Counted from the stretch's first letter, positions 19,099 through 28,850 are shown. The stretch: DNA of 64,000 nt from CAZCDS01 sp964497585 (GCA_964497585.1 CAZCDS010000011.1:1-64000); one strand, 5' to 3'. Made by a program: numbers and translations. Notes: generated by a model from the letters alone, not told the origin.

Positions 19099-20529
19099 TC
19101 AGTTCGTCCTGCCGTAATGAGACATCAGGGAGAGCAACTGGGCAATCTCATCAAGACGATTGTAGATCCGCATCCCCTTGCGGTTGAGGTCAAATACGGC
19201 TTGGCTCTCCCACGGGCTGTAGTGGCTGCCGATCAGAATGGGAATCTTCATCTCCTTTTCCAGGGATTGAACTCCCTCCATCATCTGCTTCTCAATTTGG
19301 AGGAAAATCTTCATGTCCGCGGAAGTGTCTTCCTTGTGCATTCCTGGCCGGCCAAAACCATGCACCACGAGGGCGTCCACTTCTCTTGACTCGAGGATCT
19401 CCCGGCTAAGTCGGAGCAGGACGTCGACAGACGCGAACATCCCTGACGCCCCCCAATCGACTGGATTTCGCGTGGAGGCTCGAGGAGGCAGGCCCATGGA
19501 ACGGATCGCCTTTCTCAGCCTGTCGCTGAATTCGGGCACCGATAGTCCCGCGAGCTCAAGAGAATCGGAAATGGCCACCCCCCATGAGCCTCCCATGGTG
19601 ATAACGCCGATCCTGGAGCCCTGTAATCTCGGACGCTCTACCAGGGCATGGCCCAGGGGGAGAAGGAGTTCCATGGTTGGGGAGACAATGATGCCGACCT
19701 GACGGCAAAGTCCCTCGAAGACCTCCTTTTGACCGGACAGTGCCCCCGTGTGGCTCTGAGCAGCACGCGCGCTCCCGGCAAACCGGCCCGCCTTGTAGAG
19801 CACGACAGGTTTCCGCTTGGTGACTTCCTCGGCAACCTTGATGAAGCGTCTTCCATCCCGGATTCCCTCAACGTACATGAGAATGCCTTTGACTCCAGTA
19901 TCACGGCCAAAGTGGTCGAGGAAGTCGGTTACAGTCAGGTCACACTCGTTCCCGGTGTGGATGAATTGACCGACTCCCATACTTCGATAGGAACCTGAGG
20001 CAAGGAGGTCATGGATCGCATAGCCTCCTTGGCAGACAGCGGCGAGAGCGGTCAATGTTGAAAGCTCCGGATTGCACGGTGAGGCATTGAATCCCGAATG
20101 GAAGTTGAACGTGCCACTCACGTTCGGCCCGAGGATTCTCATTCCGTACTCGTGGGCAAGTCGGGCGAGGGATTCTTCTCTCCTCTTTCCATGTTCAGAG
20201 GTCTCGCCAAACCCCGCTGTAATGATAGTGACTCCCTTGACCCCATGCTGACCGCAGGCAAAGACTGCCTCTTCAATAGCGGCCTCCGGCACCACGAGAA
20301 TGGCAAGGTCAATCGGTTCCTCGATTTCGGAGATGTCTTTCAGGGTTGGGATGCCGAGAACCTCCCCCGAGTTCCGGTTGATCGGATAAATCTTGCCAGG
20401 ATAGCCTGCTGAGAGGAGCCCTCTCATAATGAACGATCCCCAGGACACGGGTCGCTGGCTCGCTCCGAGAATGGCTACTGACCCGGGGTTTAGGAAGACA
20501 TCCACAGCCGAATCGTTTTGCGTCGTCAT
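19099..20529 (-). CDS. NDP-forming acyl-CoA synthetase-like protein, alpha-type domains only
   Basis: A 476-residue protein with a CoA-binding Rossmann domain (SVAILGASQRPVSWGSFIMR, then ILGPNVSG) followed by two succinyl-CoA-ligase-like domains. The phospho-His loop is present as QSHTGALSG, around residue 270. The ATP-grasp beta part of acetyl-CoA synthetase (ADP-forming) is absent, and no beta-subunit gene is seen nearby, so it may need a partner encoded elsewhere or have another acyl-CoA role. Transcribed in the same direction as the transport operon but 323 bases behind the AMP-forming ligase, so it may be a separate unit. No clear Shine-Dalgarno precedes the ATG. Confidence 0.88.
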   Translation of the reverse strand: MTTQNDSAVDVFLNPGSVAILGASQRPVSWGSFIMRGLLSAGYPGKIYPINRNSGEVLGIPTLKDISEIEEPIDLAILVVPEAAIEEAVFACGQHGVKGVTIITAGFGETSEHGKRREESLARLAHEYGMRILGPNVSGTFNFHSGFNASPCNPELSTLTALAAVCQGGYAIHDLLASGSYRSMGVGQFIHTGNECDLTVTDFLDHFGRDTGVKGILMYVEGIRDGRRFIKVAEEVTKRKPVVLYKAGRFAGSARAAQSHTGALSGQKEVFEGLCRQVGIIVSPTMELLLPLGHALVERPRLQGSRIGVITMGGSWGVAISDSLELAGLSVPEFSDRLRKAIRSMGLPPRASTRNPVDWGASGMFASVDVLLRLSREILESREVDALVVHGFGRPGMHKEDTSADMKIFLQIEKQMMEGVQSLEKEMKIPILIGSHYSPWESQAVFDLNRKGMRIYNRLDEIAQLLSLMSHYGRTN

Positions 20530-20852
20530 AGTTGGTCAAATATATACAAACACTTGTCCCCAGACAACTATTCCTTGGGCTCAAGAAATCAAATCAGTAA
20601 TCATGGGCAGGCACTCTAGGGCCAAGGCACGGACAAAATCGTGACTCGGCGAAAAAGTTCCAGTCTGAGGCTTGAGCGTTCAAGGATAGGTGGAGAATCT
20701 GCTCGTATTCAGCCACCAAAGCAATCTTTTCAATTTTCAGGGGCTAAGACAATGATCAAGTCTGATCTCGTCGACCTCACTGCCAAAGAGGCTTGCTTGC
20801 CGATCTGTCACGAAGAACAGTCTCAGAAGAACGCAGACGTGACGGTCTCCCA
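20530..20852. other. Intergenic, nothing recognised
   Basis: A 323-base AT-richer gap between two minus-strand CoA-synthetase genes. No ORF with a family match and no clear hairpin with a T-tract were found. It probably contains the promoter for the downstream NDP-forming synthetase-like gene. Confidence 0.5.
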
Positions 20853-22478
20853 TCAAAAAACGCGTTCCCGTTCTTCTCTCCGGAGCTCCCGGCGGAGATA
20901 CTTTCCTACCTTGGATTTTGGAAGCATGTCCCTGAACTCTATGTATTCCGGTACCTTGTATGAAGTCAGTCGGCCCTTGCACCATCTGATGATTTCCGAC
21001 CCAGTCACTCCACGAGCGTCGTCTTTCAGCACCACGAATGCCTTGATTCTCTCGCCGACGCGAGCGTCGGGTACTCCCACGACGCATGCCGCTATTGCTG
21101 CCGGATGGTCTTTGATCGCTGATTCTATTTCTGAAGCGGAGATACGGTATCCTTTATGCTTGATCATGTCTGCGGTGCGATCGACAAAATATACGTGCCC
21201 GCGCTCGTCTATTCGAACGAGGTCGCCTGTCCGGTAGTAGCGTTGCTGTTCAATGTCTACGAAACACTCGGCGGTTTCTTCCTCTTTGTTCCAGTAGTGG
21301 GTAATCATTTGCTTCGATTTGACAACGAGCTCACCTACTGACCCGGTGGGTAGCTCTTCGAGGGTTTCGGGATCGACTACCTTTATGGTTTTCTCGGGCA
21401 TGACATTTCCGACCGTGTCTTCAGGAGGATCCCCGGTGACCGGCACCATGGTCACTCCGCCGCAGGTCTCGGTGGCGCCATACCCCTGGTAAATGCGTAC
21501 TCCGTAGTGCTGCTTCCACCGCCGGAGTACTTCCAGTGGAAGAACGTCTCCGCCAGTGAAGCAGTATCGCAATGATGAGAGATCGTAGGAATCACGTCGA
21601 TCGTGCTCGAGAATCATCCGATAAAGCGTCGGAACGCCGAACAGCGTCTTGGCCTTGTATCGCTGAACATAGAGCATCAGAGCGTCGAGATTCACTCGCG
21701 GCATGATGATTACCGTGCCTCCCGTAAGGCATATGGGACCCAGGCCAAAAAGCTGCCCCAACACGTGGAAGAGCGGAGCGCCCTGGACTATGACATTTTC
21801 CGAAACAGTCACGAGCGGCTCCGAAACCCGGAGTTGCGCACTGAACGATTCAATGTACACGTTGTGACTGATCGGAACTCCTTTGGGGAATTTGGTCGTT
21901 CCTCCTGTATAGAGGAGTTCGAGTACTTCGTCGCCGCTTCCCGGCTCCACAACGTCAGGGCGATCCTTCGCGGCGAGAAGATCGTCGAACGAAATCACAC
22001 GCTCGGTTCCGACCTTACCGTCCGGAAGTCGATCAAAGCCTCTCCCCACAAGCCGTTTCCACCACGGAAGCATGTCGCCGAGATTGGTGACCGCAATGGT
22101 GTCGAGAAGACCTTTCTCCCGGAGTTTCTTTGCGTACCCGAAATTTGTGTCCGCCGACAGAATTCCCACCGCGGCCGAGTCTCTCGCTATGTATTCCAGG
22201 TCATGGATCGTGTATATGGGACTTACCGGAACCGGAACTGCTCCGAGCCTCTGAAGAGCTAGCCAAGTAACTACCCATTGCGGACAATTGGTAGTGTACA
22301 GCATGAATGCCTGTCCCTTTTCAATGCCGAAACCGCTCAGCGCGTTCGAGACGCGAATCGCAGCGTTGCGCAACTCCCGATAGGAATACCGCTCGCCAAG
22401 ATAAATGAGCGCCGTCTTTTTCCCGAATTCTTGTACGGTATGCTCGAATGCAGCATAAATTGACTCATTCTTCTTCAT
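20853..22478 (-). CDS. AMP-forming acyl-CoA synthetase/ligase
   Basis: A 541-residue ANL-superfamily ligase that would activate a carboxylic acid with ATP to the acyl-AMP and then to the CoA thioester. The P-loop is LLYTGGTTKFPKGVPISHN, the adenine motif is YQGYGATETCGG, and the hinge and C-terminal motifs are YYRTGDLVRIDERGHVYFV and the lysine in KSKVGKYLRREL. I moved the start to the ATG at 22478, giving a normal family N-terminus; it overlaps the end of the LivF gene by 14 bases. Being the last gene of the Liv-type transporter unit, it probably activates the transported compound. The substrate (aromatic, medium- or long-chain acid) cannot be told. Confidence 0.93.
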   Translation of the reverse strand: MKKNESIYAAFEHTVQEFGKKTALIYLGERYSYRELRNAAIRVSNALSGFGIEKGQAFMLYTTNCPQWVVTWLALQRLGAVPVPVSPIYTIHDLEYIARDSAAVGILSADTNFGYAKKLREKGLLDTIAVTNLGDMLPWWKRLVGRGFDRLPDGKVGTERVISFDDLLAAKDRPDVVEPGSGDEVLELLYTGGTTKFPKGVPISHNVYIESFSAQLRVSEPLVTVSENVIVQGAPLFHVLGQLFGLGPICLTGGTVIIMPRVNLDALMLYVQRYKAKTLFGVPTLYRMILEHDRRDSYDLSSLRYCFTGGDVLPLEVLRRWKQHYGVRIYQGYGATETCGGVTMVPVTGDPPEDTVGNVMPEKTIKVVDPETLEELPTGSVGELVVKSKQMITHYWNKEEETAECFVDIEQQRYYRTGDLVRIDERGHVYFVDRTADMIKHKGYRISASEIESAIKDHPAAIAACVVGVPDARVGERIKAFVVLKDDARGVTGSEIIRWCKGRLTSYKVPEYIEFRDMLPKSKVGKYLRRELRREERERVF

Positions 22479-23226
22479 AGTCAACTCCGAAATAGGCGCT
22501 CCGCACATCAGGATTGTCGAAGAGCTGGCTGCTTTCCCCCTCAAACGAGAGCATGCCGTTCTCCAGAATATACCCGCGGTCAATTATGGGAATAAGAGGA
22601 CGAGCAAACTGCTCGGCAATTACTATGGCAATCCCCGTTTCTTTGTTGATGGTTTCTATGGCTTCGACGAGAGCAAGCTGAACCATTGGGCTTAGCCCCA
22701 GAAGAGGTTCGTCCAGCAAGAGCATTTTCGGCCGTGGCATGAGCGCGATGCCCAAGGCCAGCATCTGCTGCTCTCCACCGCTCAACAAACCCGCCTTGCT
22801 CCTTCGGCGTTCCTTGAGCTGGGGAAAAAGTTCATAGATAAATCTTAGCCGCTCTGTCATTTCTCTGCGTGTTAGGAGATACGCAGAGATTCTTAGATTC
22901 TCCTCCACGCTTGACTCCCGAAAGACAGGATGCCGCTCCCGGCACAGCACGAGCCCCATCTTGACCCGCTCATCCGGCCACATCAACGTTATGTCTTGCC
23001 CGAGAAAGGTGATTTCACCGAAGATCGTGATTCGTGTGCCATCTCTCCGATCTTCCTGGAGCTTGTTGTCGAGAATCAACCCAGACATGGTGTTCATCAA
23101 AGTGCTCTTGCCGGCGCTGTTCGGTCCAATAACTCCGACGACTTCTCCTCTGTGCACATCAATGGACAGCTCATTGACCGCGATTGCGTTCTCGAAATAC
23201 ACTGTCATCCGATCTACGTGCATCAT
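22465..23226 (-). CDS. livF: Branched-chain-type ABC transporter ATPase
   Basis: A 253-residue nucleotide-binding subunit of the LivF type. Walker A is GPNSAGKST, the signature is LSGGEQQML, Walker B is KMLLLDEP and the switch His is replaced, as in many LivF proteins, by the stretch IVIAEQFARP. The start overlaps the LivG stop by 4 bases (ATGA). An insertion after residue 50 (LDNKLQEDRRDGTRI) is longer than in E. coli LivF. Function: energising uptake at the inner membrane together with LivG. Confidence 0.93.
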   Translation of the reverse strand: MMHVDRMTVYFENAIAVNELSIDVHRGEVVGVIGPNSAGKSTLMNTMSGLILDNKLQEDRRDGTRITIFGEITFLGQDITLMWPDERVKMGLVLCRERHPVFRESSVEENLRISAYLLTRREMTERLRFIYELFPQLKERRRSKAGLLSGGEQQMLALGIALMPRPKMLLLDEPLLGLSPMVQLALVEAIETINKETGIAIVIAEQFARPLIPIIDRGYILENGMLSFEGESSQLFDNPDVRSAYFGVDYEEE

Positions 23227-23969
23227 TTTTTAAGCTCGATTCCCAGATAAGCCTTCTGGACTCGTTCATCCCTCATGATCGTCTTGCTCGAGCCTTCGGC
23301 GATCACGGCTCCCTGGTCCATAACCAGCACGCGATCCGCGATTCGGAAGAGTTCTTTGAGGCGATGCTCGATCATGATGATCGTTTTCCCGGCGGCGGCG
23401 AAGCTTTTGATTACAGGCGTGATGCTTGCTACTTCGGCAAGGCTTAACCCGGAGTATAGCTCATCGAAAATGATGAGATTGCTCTGCAGGGCCATGACTC
23501 GGCCCATCTCGAGTCGCTTCAGGTACCCGTGGGGAAGCACCCGTGCCGGTTGAAAAGGCACGCTGGAATCCCTCTCGAAGCCTATCTCTTCGAGGATGTC
23601 CAGCGCGGTCGAATCCTTGTCTCCGTAATGCTCGCCCATCTCCTTGACTTTGGGGGAGGATAGGGGAATCACCAGGTTCTTGAACGCAGGCAAGCGATAG
23701 AACGGCTTGACGATTTGAAAAGTGCGGCCGATGCCGAGGTTGGCAATCCTCGACGGTCGCCATCCAGTTATGTCCTTCCCGCGATAAAATACCTTGCCAT
23801 CGCTCGGTCTGAGGAACCCTGTGATCAGGTTGACCAGCGTAGTCTTGCCGCACCCGTTCGGCCCGATGATACCTAACAAAGATCCTTCATCCAGGGAGAA
23901 ACTTACATCATTGACGGCAGTGATTCCCCCGAAACGTTTGGTTACTCTGTCAATCTGCAGGAACGACAT
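23223..23969 (-). CDS. livG: Branched-chain-type ABC transporter ATPase
   Basis: A 248-residue nucleotide-binding subunit of the LivG type. Walker A is GPNGCGKTT, the helical-domain motif is GIGRTFQIVKPFYRLPAF, Walker B is NLIIFDELYSGLS and the switch His follows in MIEHRL. The ABC signature is unusual: VLPHGYLKRLEMGR in place of the typical LSYGQQRRLE, so the first signature Ser/Gly pair is altered; it may still pair with the LivF signature. In the operon between livM and livF. Confidence 0.93.
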   Translation of the reverse strand: MSFLQIDRVTKRFGGITAVNDVSFSLDEGSLLGIIGPNGCGKTTLVNLITGFLRPSDGKVFYRGKDITGWRPSRIANLGIGRTFQIVKPFYRLPAFKNLVIPLSSPKVKEMGEHYGDKDSTALDILEEIGFERDSSVPFQPARVLPHGYLKRLEMGRVMALQSNLIIFDELYSGLSLAEVASITPVIKSFAAAGKTIIMIEHRLKELFRIADRVLVMDQGAVIAEGSSKTIMRDERVQKAYLGIELKK

Positions 23970-23982
23970 TGTTGTCTCCGGT

Positions 23983-24984
23983 TTATACCCATCGCTGGGT
24001 TTGTTCGTATCTGCGTTTCAGGTACGGGAATATGCCCCCGGGAATCGCAGCAATGAACAAGACCAGCATCGCGGAGTAAATGACGATTCTGAATGTCCCA
24101 AGGCTTCTTAACGCCTCAGACAGCGGTCCAAGCGCAAAGGCGCCCAGCACTGGTCCGGCCAACGTGCCAACACCCCCGACCACGGAAGCGGCGATGGGAA
24201 ATATGGATAAATCCAGCGCGAAAGCGGACATGCCCACGCTCATGTAGTAATGAGTCATGAATGCTCCGCAAAAGGCGCAGAGAGAACTGCCAATGAATAT
24301 GGCCTGTACCTTGAACCAGAGCGTGTTGAGTCCCGAGGCCTCCACCGCTCTATCATTGTCTTTAAGTGCGATGAAAATCATGCCGTAGTCGCCCACCACG
24401 AACCTTCTCAATCCAAAGAGTGTCGCCCACATCAGAATCATGCTCAGTGTGATACTCCAGAGGAGACCCGGCAAGGGAGTGAGCGCACTCATGCCTTCAG
24501 TCCCGCCGAGGATCTTGGTCGCTTCGATAATCCGCATGAGCATCAACGGAATAATGAGTGTCACCATTGAGAAGTACATTCCCCGTAGCCTGAGGGCGGG
24601 GAAGATGAGGACCGTAGAAATAACTCCACCCAGGATCGCTCCGAGGGGAAGAGTCACGTAAACGGGGAGCCCAAGGTGGTCGTTGAGCCCAGCGGCGGCG
24701 TATGCGCCCATCGCAAAGAACAACGCCTGGCCAAGAGAGATGAGGCCGCATGAAGCCATGAAGTCCCAACTGACTGCCATGATGGCCATGATAAATGTGA
24801 TCACCATGACCTTCTTCCAATACAGAGGGAGGACGAGTACCAGGACAAGCACGGCCAGGACCGGCAAGACCCTCGGCAGGAGAAGATACGAGATCTCCCT
24901 CAGTGATGATACGCAGTAGATATCATCCGTGCAGGCCTTGATCCCCCGGTCAATCCTCTCCCGTCGTATTCTTTCAACGCTCAT
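23983..24984 (-). CDS. livM: Branched-chain-type ABC transporter permease
   Basis: A 333-residue inner-membrane permease with eight to nine hydrophobic segments and the LivM motif SCGLISLGQALFFAMGAYAA early on and the conserved VVGGVGTLAGPVLGA near the end. An N-terminal extension of about 35 mostly polar residues precedes the first helix. The start overlaps the livH stop by 4 bases. Forms the channel with LivH. Confidence 0.93.
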   Translation of the reverse strand: MSVERIRRERIDRGIKACTDDIYCVSSLREISYLLLPRVLPVLAVLVLVLVLPLYWKKVMVITFIMAIMAVSWDFMASCGLISLGQALFFAMGAYAAAGLNDHLGLPVYVTLPLGAILGGVISTVLIFPALRLRGMYFSMVTLIIPLMLMRIIEATKILGGTEGMSALTPLPGLLWSITLSMILMWATLFGLRRFVVGDYGMIFIALKDNDRAVEASGLNTLWFKVQAIFIGSSLCAFCGAFMTHYYMSVGMSAFALDLSIFPIAASVVGGVGTLAGPVLGAFALGPLSEALRSLGTFRIVIYSAMLVLFIAAIPGGIFPYLKRRYEQTQRWV

Positions 24985-25841
24985 ATCCGTTCTTCCAACT
25001 CTTTGTGTTTTCCGAAGAGACCCGACGGCCGTACGAGCAAAATAAGAAGCATGCAGAATAGGGGTACCACCATTGTCAGTGATGACGAGATGTACATTGC
25101 GGTAAGCACTTCAGCATACCCCAGAATAAAAGCGGCTGCGAAGACACCCGTCGTACTCTCCAGGCCTCCGATTATGCAAACTGCCAATGCCTTGAGCAGA
25201 ATGTCGTACCCCGAATCCACTGAAATAGTCCCCAAAGGCAGGATCAGGAGGGCAGCCAATGCACAGACCATCGATCCCACTGCTAGACTGAGCATCGAGA
25301 TTCGGTCGCGGTTTATTCCGACCATGTATGCGGTGTGGTCGTCCTGTGCAACGCCTCGAAATGCTAATCCAAGCTTCGAGTGGTGTACGAAAAAGTGGAG
25401 CAAAGCCATGAGAACAACGCCTGCTCCAACGATGATCAACCGTTGGTAGCCGACGAAGGTGCCGAATACCTCCGTTGAACCACGGATGAACGGAGGAAGC
25501 CGGTAATGAAAGCCCATGACCCCCATACTTCTCATCAGCTCGAGAATCACGAGCCCAATGGCAAAAGTGGATATTACTTCCGACAGCTCCAGTCCGCGCA
25601 ATCGGACCAGAAGAAGTCGATACATGGCGGCGCCGATTGCACCCACAAACAACACGGCTAGGACGGCCGCGACCGCATAGGGCAGCCCCGCCTTGACGAG
25701 CAGGATCCACGCGGTAAGTCCGCCGAGGACGTAGAAGGCGCCGTGTGCAAAGTTGGGCATACCACTGATACCGAACGTGATACTGAAGCCCAGGGCAATT
25801 AACGCCAGGGTCAGGGAGTTGATGAATCCATAGAGCAGCAT
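24981..25841 (-). CDS. livH: Branched-chain-type ABC transporter permease
   Basis: A 286-residue permease. The N-terminal family motif LALIALGFSITFGISGMPNF and the C-terminal IIGGLESTTGVFAAAFILG are present, with about eight transmembrane segments. The start was chosen at the ATG at 25841, which follows GAGGTGGAG; an in-frame GTG nine bases earlier overlaps that site and is less likely. Couples to livM by a 4-base overlap. Confidence 0.93.
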   Translation of the reverse strand: MLLYGFINSLTLALIALGFSITFGISGMPNFAHGAFYVLGGLTAWILLVKAGLPYAVAAVLAVLFVGAIGAAMYRLLLVRLRGLELSEVISTFAIGLVILELMRSMGVMGFHYRLPPFIRGSTEVFGTFVGYQRLIIVGAGVVLMALLHFFVHHSKLGLAFRGVAQDDHTAYMVGINRDRISMLSLAVGSMVCALAALLILPLGTISVDSGYDILLKALAVCIIGGLESTTGVFAAAFILGYAEVLTAMYISSSLTMVVPLFCMLLILLVRPSGLFGKHKELEERI

Positions 25842-25929
25842 AGACTCCACCTCGTGCCAGCAAGGGATGAATTAGCCGAGGAAACAAAATACGAAGCGAC
25901 GTAGGGAGCCGAACTCGGCTCCCCCACCG

Positions 25930-27186
25930 CTATTTCATCCAACTGGGCTTTTTGATTGGACCTTCGGCCACTGCAGGCGGAAAGACGGGAACGCGCTTTT
26001 GATTTTGCCACTGGTAGATAACCAGGATCGCAGCTTTTTTGGGATTCTCACCAAACACGATCTCATGGTCCTTAAACCGTATCCGTCCGATCGCGCCGGA
26101 ATAATCGGTCACTTCAATGGCTTTGATCAATTTATCCGGCTCAAGGCTATTCGCTCGTTCGATAGCTTTGGCAAGCACGTACACTGAATCATAAGCCGCG
26201 GCAGGCATGTGTCCAGCTTGGAGGGCTTTGCCCCATCGCTTCTTATACGCGTCGTAAAATTTTGTGGCTGGCGGATATTTTTTGAGGGGGATGTTGCCGG
26301 CCTGAAAGACGATATTGACCACGCCGTCCACGGTGTCGCCAAAGGTCTCGGCAGCCTTGGAACCCATAAGGGGAGATATGAAGCCCACCGGCAAGGCGGG
26401 AACCTGCATGTCTTTCCACTGAAGCGCCAGAGTGCCGCTGGACGCCATATCAAAGATCGGCATGAGTACCTGGACTCCGGCTTTCCGGGCCTTGATTAGG
26501 GATGTGCTGAAGTCGCTTGCGCCTGTAGGATAGGCATCCCGACCCGCCACAGTCCAGCCCGTCTTTTCGAACCACTTGGCCATTCCCTTTCCAATCGCGT
26601 TGGCCCAGAGGACATCCTGATTGATTATGGCGACCTTGTTGAAACCGTAGTCTTTTTTCAGCATGGCCATGGTTTTCATCAGATAGCCGACCACGTACTT
26701 GGCGTTGAGCATCCTAAAGCAGTATTTGTACTTGGCGGGGTCGCTCTTGTACTTCTGGACGAACTTGGGTGTCATAGCCACATTGATGCTTACCATCTTA
26801 TACTTGGCGTAAAGGTCCATCGCGGCCAGAAGAACTTCCGACCGGAACGGACCGAGCACAACCGCGTCCGGTTTCTTTTCCAGGAAGAGCTTCTCAATGG
26901 CCATGAGGGCATCGGAAATGGGAACTCCCGGTTCACCGCCACGGGTGTCGATCGATTCGACCTTGAACGGTCTTTTTGCTCCTCCTATGGTGACCCCGCC
27001 AGCGGCGTTGATTTCCTCTGCCGCCATAATTATGGCTTTTAATCCTTCGGATGCCTCGAGCGTCTTGAGGGAACTTGGCACGCCGATGACAATAGGTTTG
27101 GCGTCCGACGTCCACCCTGAGAGGGGAACAGTCAAAGACGTTACGCAAACGAATACCACCGCAAGAAGAATACTGTGCAGCCTCAT
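25930..27186 (-). CDS. Periplasmic substrate-binding protein of the Liv-type ABC importer
   Basis: A 418-residue type I periplasmic binding protein with a signal peptide (about residues 1-26, ILLAVVFVCVTSLTVPL). The mature start KPIVIGVPSSLKTLEASEG and the region AAEEINAAGGVTIGG are typical for LivJ/LivK relatives used for amino acids, aromatic acids and related carboxylates. A Shine-Dalgarno AAAGGAG lies just before the start. It is the first gene of a six-gene unit (binding protein, two permeases, two ATPases, acyl-CoA ligase), which suggests a carboxylic acid ligand rather than leucine. Confidence 0.92.
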   Translation of the reverse strand: MRLHSILLAVVFVCVTSLTVPLSGWTSDAKPIVIGVPSSLKTLEASEGLKAIIMAAEEINAAGGVTIGGAKRPFKVESIDTRGGEPGVPISDALMAIEKLFLEKKPDAVVLGPFRSEVLLAAMDLYAKYKMVSINVAMTPKFVQKYKSDPAKYKYCFRMLNAKYVVGYLMKTMAMLKKDYGFNKVAIINQDVLWANAIGKGMAKWFEKTGWTVAGRDAYPTGASDFSTSLIKARKAGVQVLMPIFDMASSGTLALQWKDMQVPALPVGFISPLMGSKAAETFGDTVDGVVNIVFQAGNIPLKKYPPATKFYDAYKKRWGKALQAGHMPAAAYDSVYVLAKAIERANSLEPDKLIKAIEVTDYSGAIGRIRFKDHEIVFGENPKKAAILVIYQWQNQKRVPVFPPAVAEGPIKKPSWMK

Positions 27187-27240
27187 CTCCTCATCTCCTT
27201 TGTTCTGCAGTTGTCGAAACAGTGTTAATCCGGAATTATT

Positions 27241-27261
27241 CCGCGATCACAGAAATCGCGG
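27241..27261 (-). promoter_or_regulatory. Perfect inverted repeat upstream of the transporter operon
   Basis: CCGCGAT and ATCGCGG are separated by 7 bases, about 55 bases upstream of the binding-protein start. It could be an operator for a dimeric regulator or the end of the neighbouring IS1380 relic. No regulator gene is adjacent, so the role is a guess. Confidence 0.35.
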
Positions 27262-27399
27262 CAGTTCCAGGCCAGATACGAGCCGTCGCCTGTATTTATG
27301 GCTCAGAACTGGAGTCGCTGAACCGCTGGGAATGGTCCAAGGACTCCGTTTCCCGTCTTTGGGCCGGATGAGAGGTTCTTTCCCCAGAATTTCAACGTA

Positions 27400-27760
27400 C
27401 CACACCATGGGTCCCTCCGTCAACGACGCTGTAGAACGTCTGCCTTCACGCAAACGCAGCCCGACAGTGATGGGTCAACGGGAAGCCGGCGGCGACTGCT
27501 CTTGTCCAGGCAAAGCGTGTTCTTCCCCTCCTTGGTCCGATTTTCAAGGCCGCCGCGATCCTTGTACTCCTTGACTATCTTTCCGGCAGGCGGCTTGGAA
27601 TTGGTCACGCTGAAACCAATCGCCGGGAAAATTTCCTCGGCGTGCCCTCTCTATCAGGAGCTTGTCCCACCTAACCCATGAGGAGGTCACCTCGGCGCGA
27701 AGATCGCAACAATAATCGAACGGTAAGCCCCCGGCTTTGCCGCGGGTCATTTAACCTCCA
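27400..27760 (-). pseudogene. IS1380-family transposase fragment
   Basis: The minus strand reads FPAIGFSVTNSKPPAGKIVK followed by EYKDRGGLENRTKEGKNT, the C-terminal signature of IS1380 transposases (usually ..YNxRGxxENRIKEGKN..). The conserved Cys/His-Phe motif after it has decayed (DKSSRRRLPVDPS), and the catalytic N-terminal two-thirds are missing. Related to the relic at 11.1-11.45 kb. Confidence 0.7.
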
Positions 27761-27848
27761 TGTGATCTCCGGTCCAGTCAGTCCGGCACAGTATAGTATT
27801 TGCCAAATGAAATGATCGATTGAGACGAATTTGCTTTCGTGGCCTTTT

Positions 27849-28850
27849 TCACCCGCCATCCCTATTGCTCCGACTCCTTACATAGAATCTTCTCCCACCA
27901 TACGTTGTCTCGACAAGCAGTCCCTCGCGGACCAGACGGTCAACAACGGCCCAATCCGTCTGGGATGCTGCCAGGAACTCCTTGACCGCTTCTTCCCTCA
28001 TTGGATGCACAGCGGTAACGGCCAGAAGATCTGTCTGTACGTCACCGGTTTGGGTGAAGGAATTCCCTTCGTAGTCGATCAGCAACTCCACGTGGTCCAG
28101 TGTGCTGCTCAGGATCTGGTAGGTGCGGTTGAGGGCCTCCTCAGATGGAATCCGAACCCGCGGATCTGCCGGCGGCCTTGTCGGCACGGAGAGATAAACT
28201 CTGGAGAGACGCATCTGACCGAGAAACCCCGTAAGCTGAACCGCAGAGCTCTCATCCTCGTTGACGCCTTGAACCAGCATTGTCTCAGCCACCAACTCTC
28301 CCTGATAATCCTTGCAAAACTCCAGCATGCCTTGGAGGAGTACGGGTAGCTGCAGCTTTGGGTGCGGCCGATTCAGTCTCCTCCAAGCGGCGTCTGACAC
28401 GCAATCCAGTTTCAGCGATACCCAATCAGCTTTTCCCACGTCTTCTCTGGTTTCCTCCTGCCACAGGAGCGAGGCATTGGTGATAAGGGCAATTTTGATA
28501 CCCAGGGAGTGTAACAGATCGATCTCTCGCCCTAAATTGAAATCGAGAGTGGGCTCTCCATTGGGAACAAACGAAAGATAATCGATCGATTCCCCGGCTT
28601 CCACCACACGTTCCACCTTTGCCGCCACGCTCGTGAAGAGCTGCTGAGGATCGTAGAAGGCCTGCCGGTTGATTTGCTTTTTCAGAGTTGCGCCGGCCTG
28701 GCAATAGGTACAAGAATAGCTACAAACTTTAGGGGGGATATTGTTGATCCCCATGCTGCGCCCCAGTCGCCTTGAAGGAACCGGTCCGTACGCTATGTTC
28801 AGTGGAGGACCGGGAGCATTGAAGGTCCCATCTGACTGTTTAGTGGTCAT
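27849..28850 (-). CDS. Radical SAM protein
   Basis: A 333-residue radical SAM enzyme. The cluster motif is CSYSCTYC (Cys43, 47, 50), preceded by the subfamily signature GPVPSRRLGRSMGINN. The SAM-binding GEPTL motif is at about residues 98-102. A C-terminal winged-helix-like part (DWAVVDRLVREGLLVETTYG) resembles the end of this subfamily, which is widespread in anaerobes and has no firmly assigned reaction. Cytoplasmic; stands alone in its unit. Confidence 0.92.
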   Translation of the reverse strand: MTTKQSDGTFNAPGPPLNIAYGPVPSRRLGRSMGINNIPPKVCSYSCTYCQAGATLKKQINRQAFYDPQQLFTSVAAKVERVVEAGESIDYLSFVPNGEPTLDFNLGREIDLLHSLGIKIALITNASLLWQEETREDVGKADWVSLKLDCVSDAAWRRLNRPHPKLQLPVLLQGMLEFCKDYQGELVAETMLVQGVNEDESSAVQLTGFLGQMRLSRVYLSVPTRPPADPRVRIPSEEALNRTYQILSSTLDHVELLIDYEGNSFTQTGDVQTDLLAVTAVHPMREEAVKEFLAASQTDWAVVDRLVREGLLVETTYGGRRFYVRSRSNRDGG

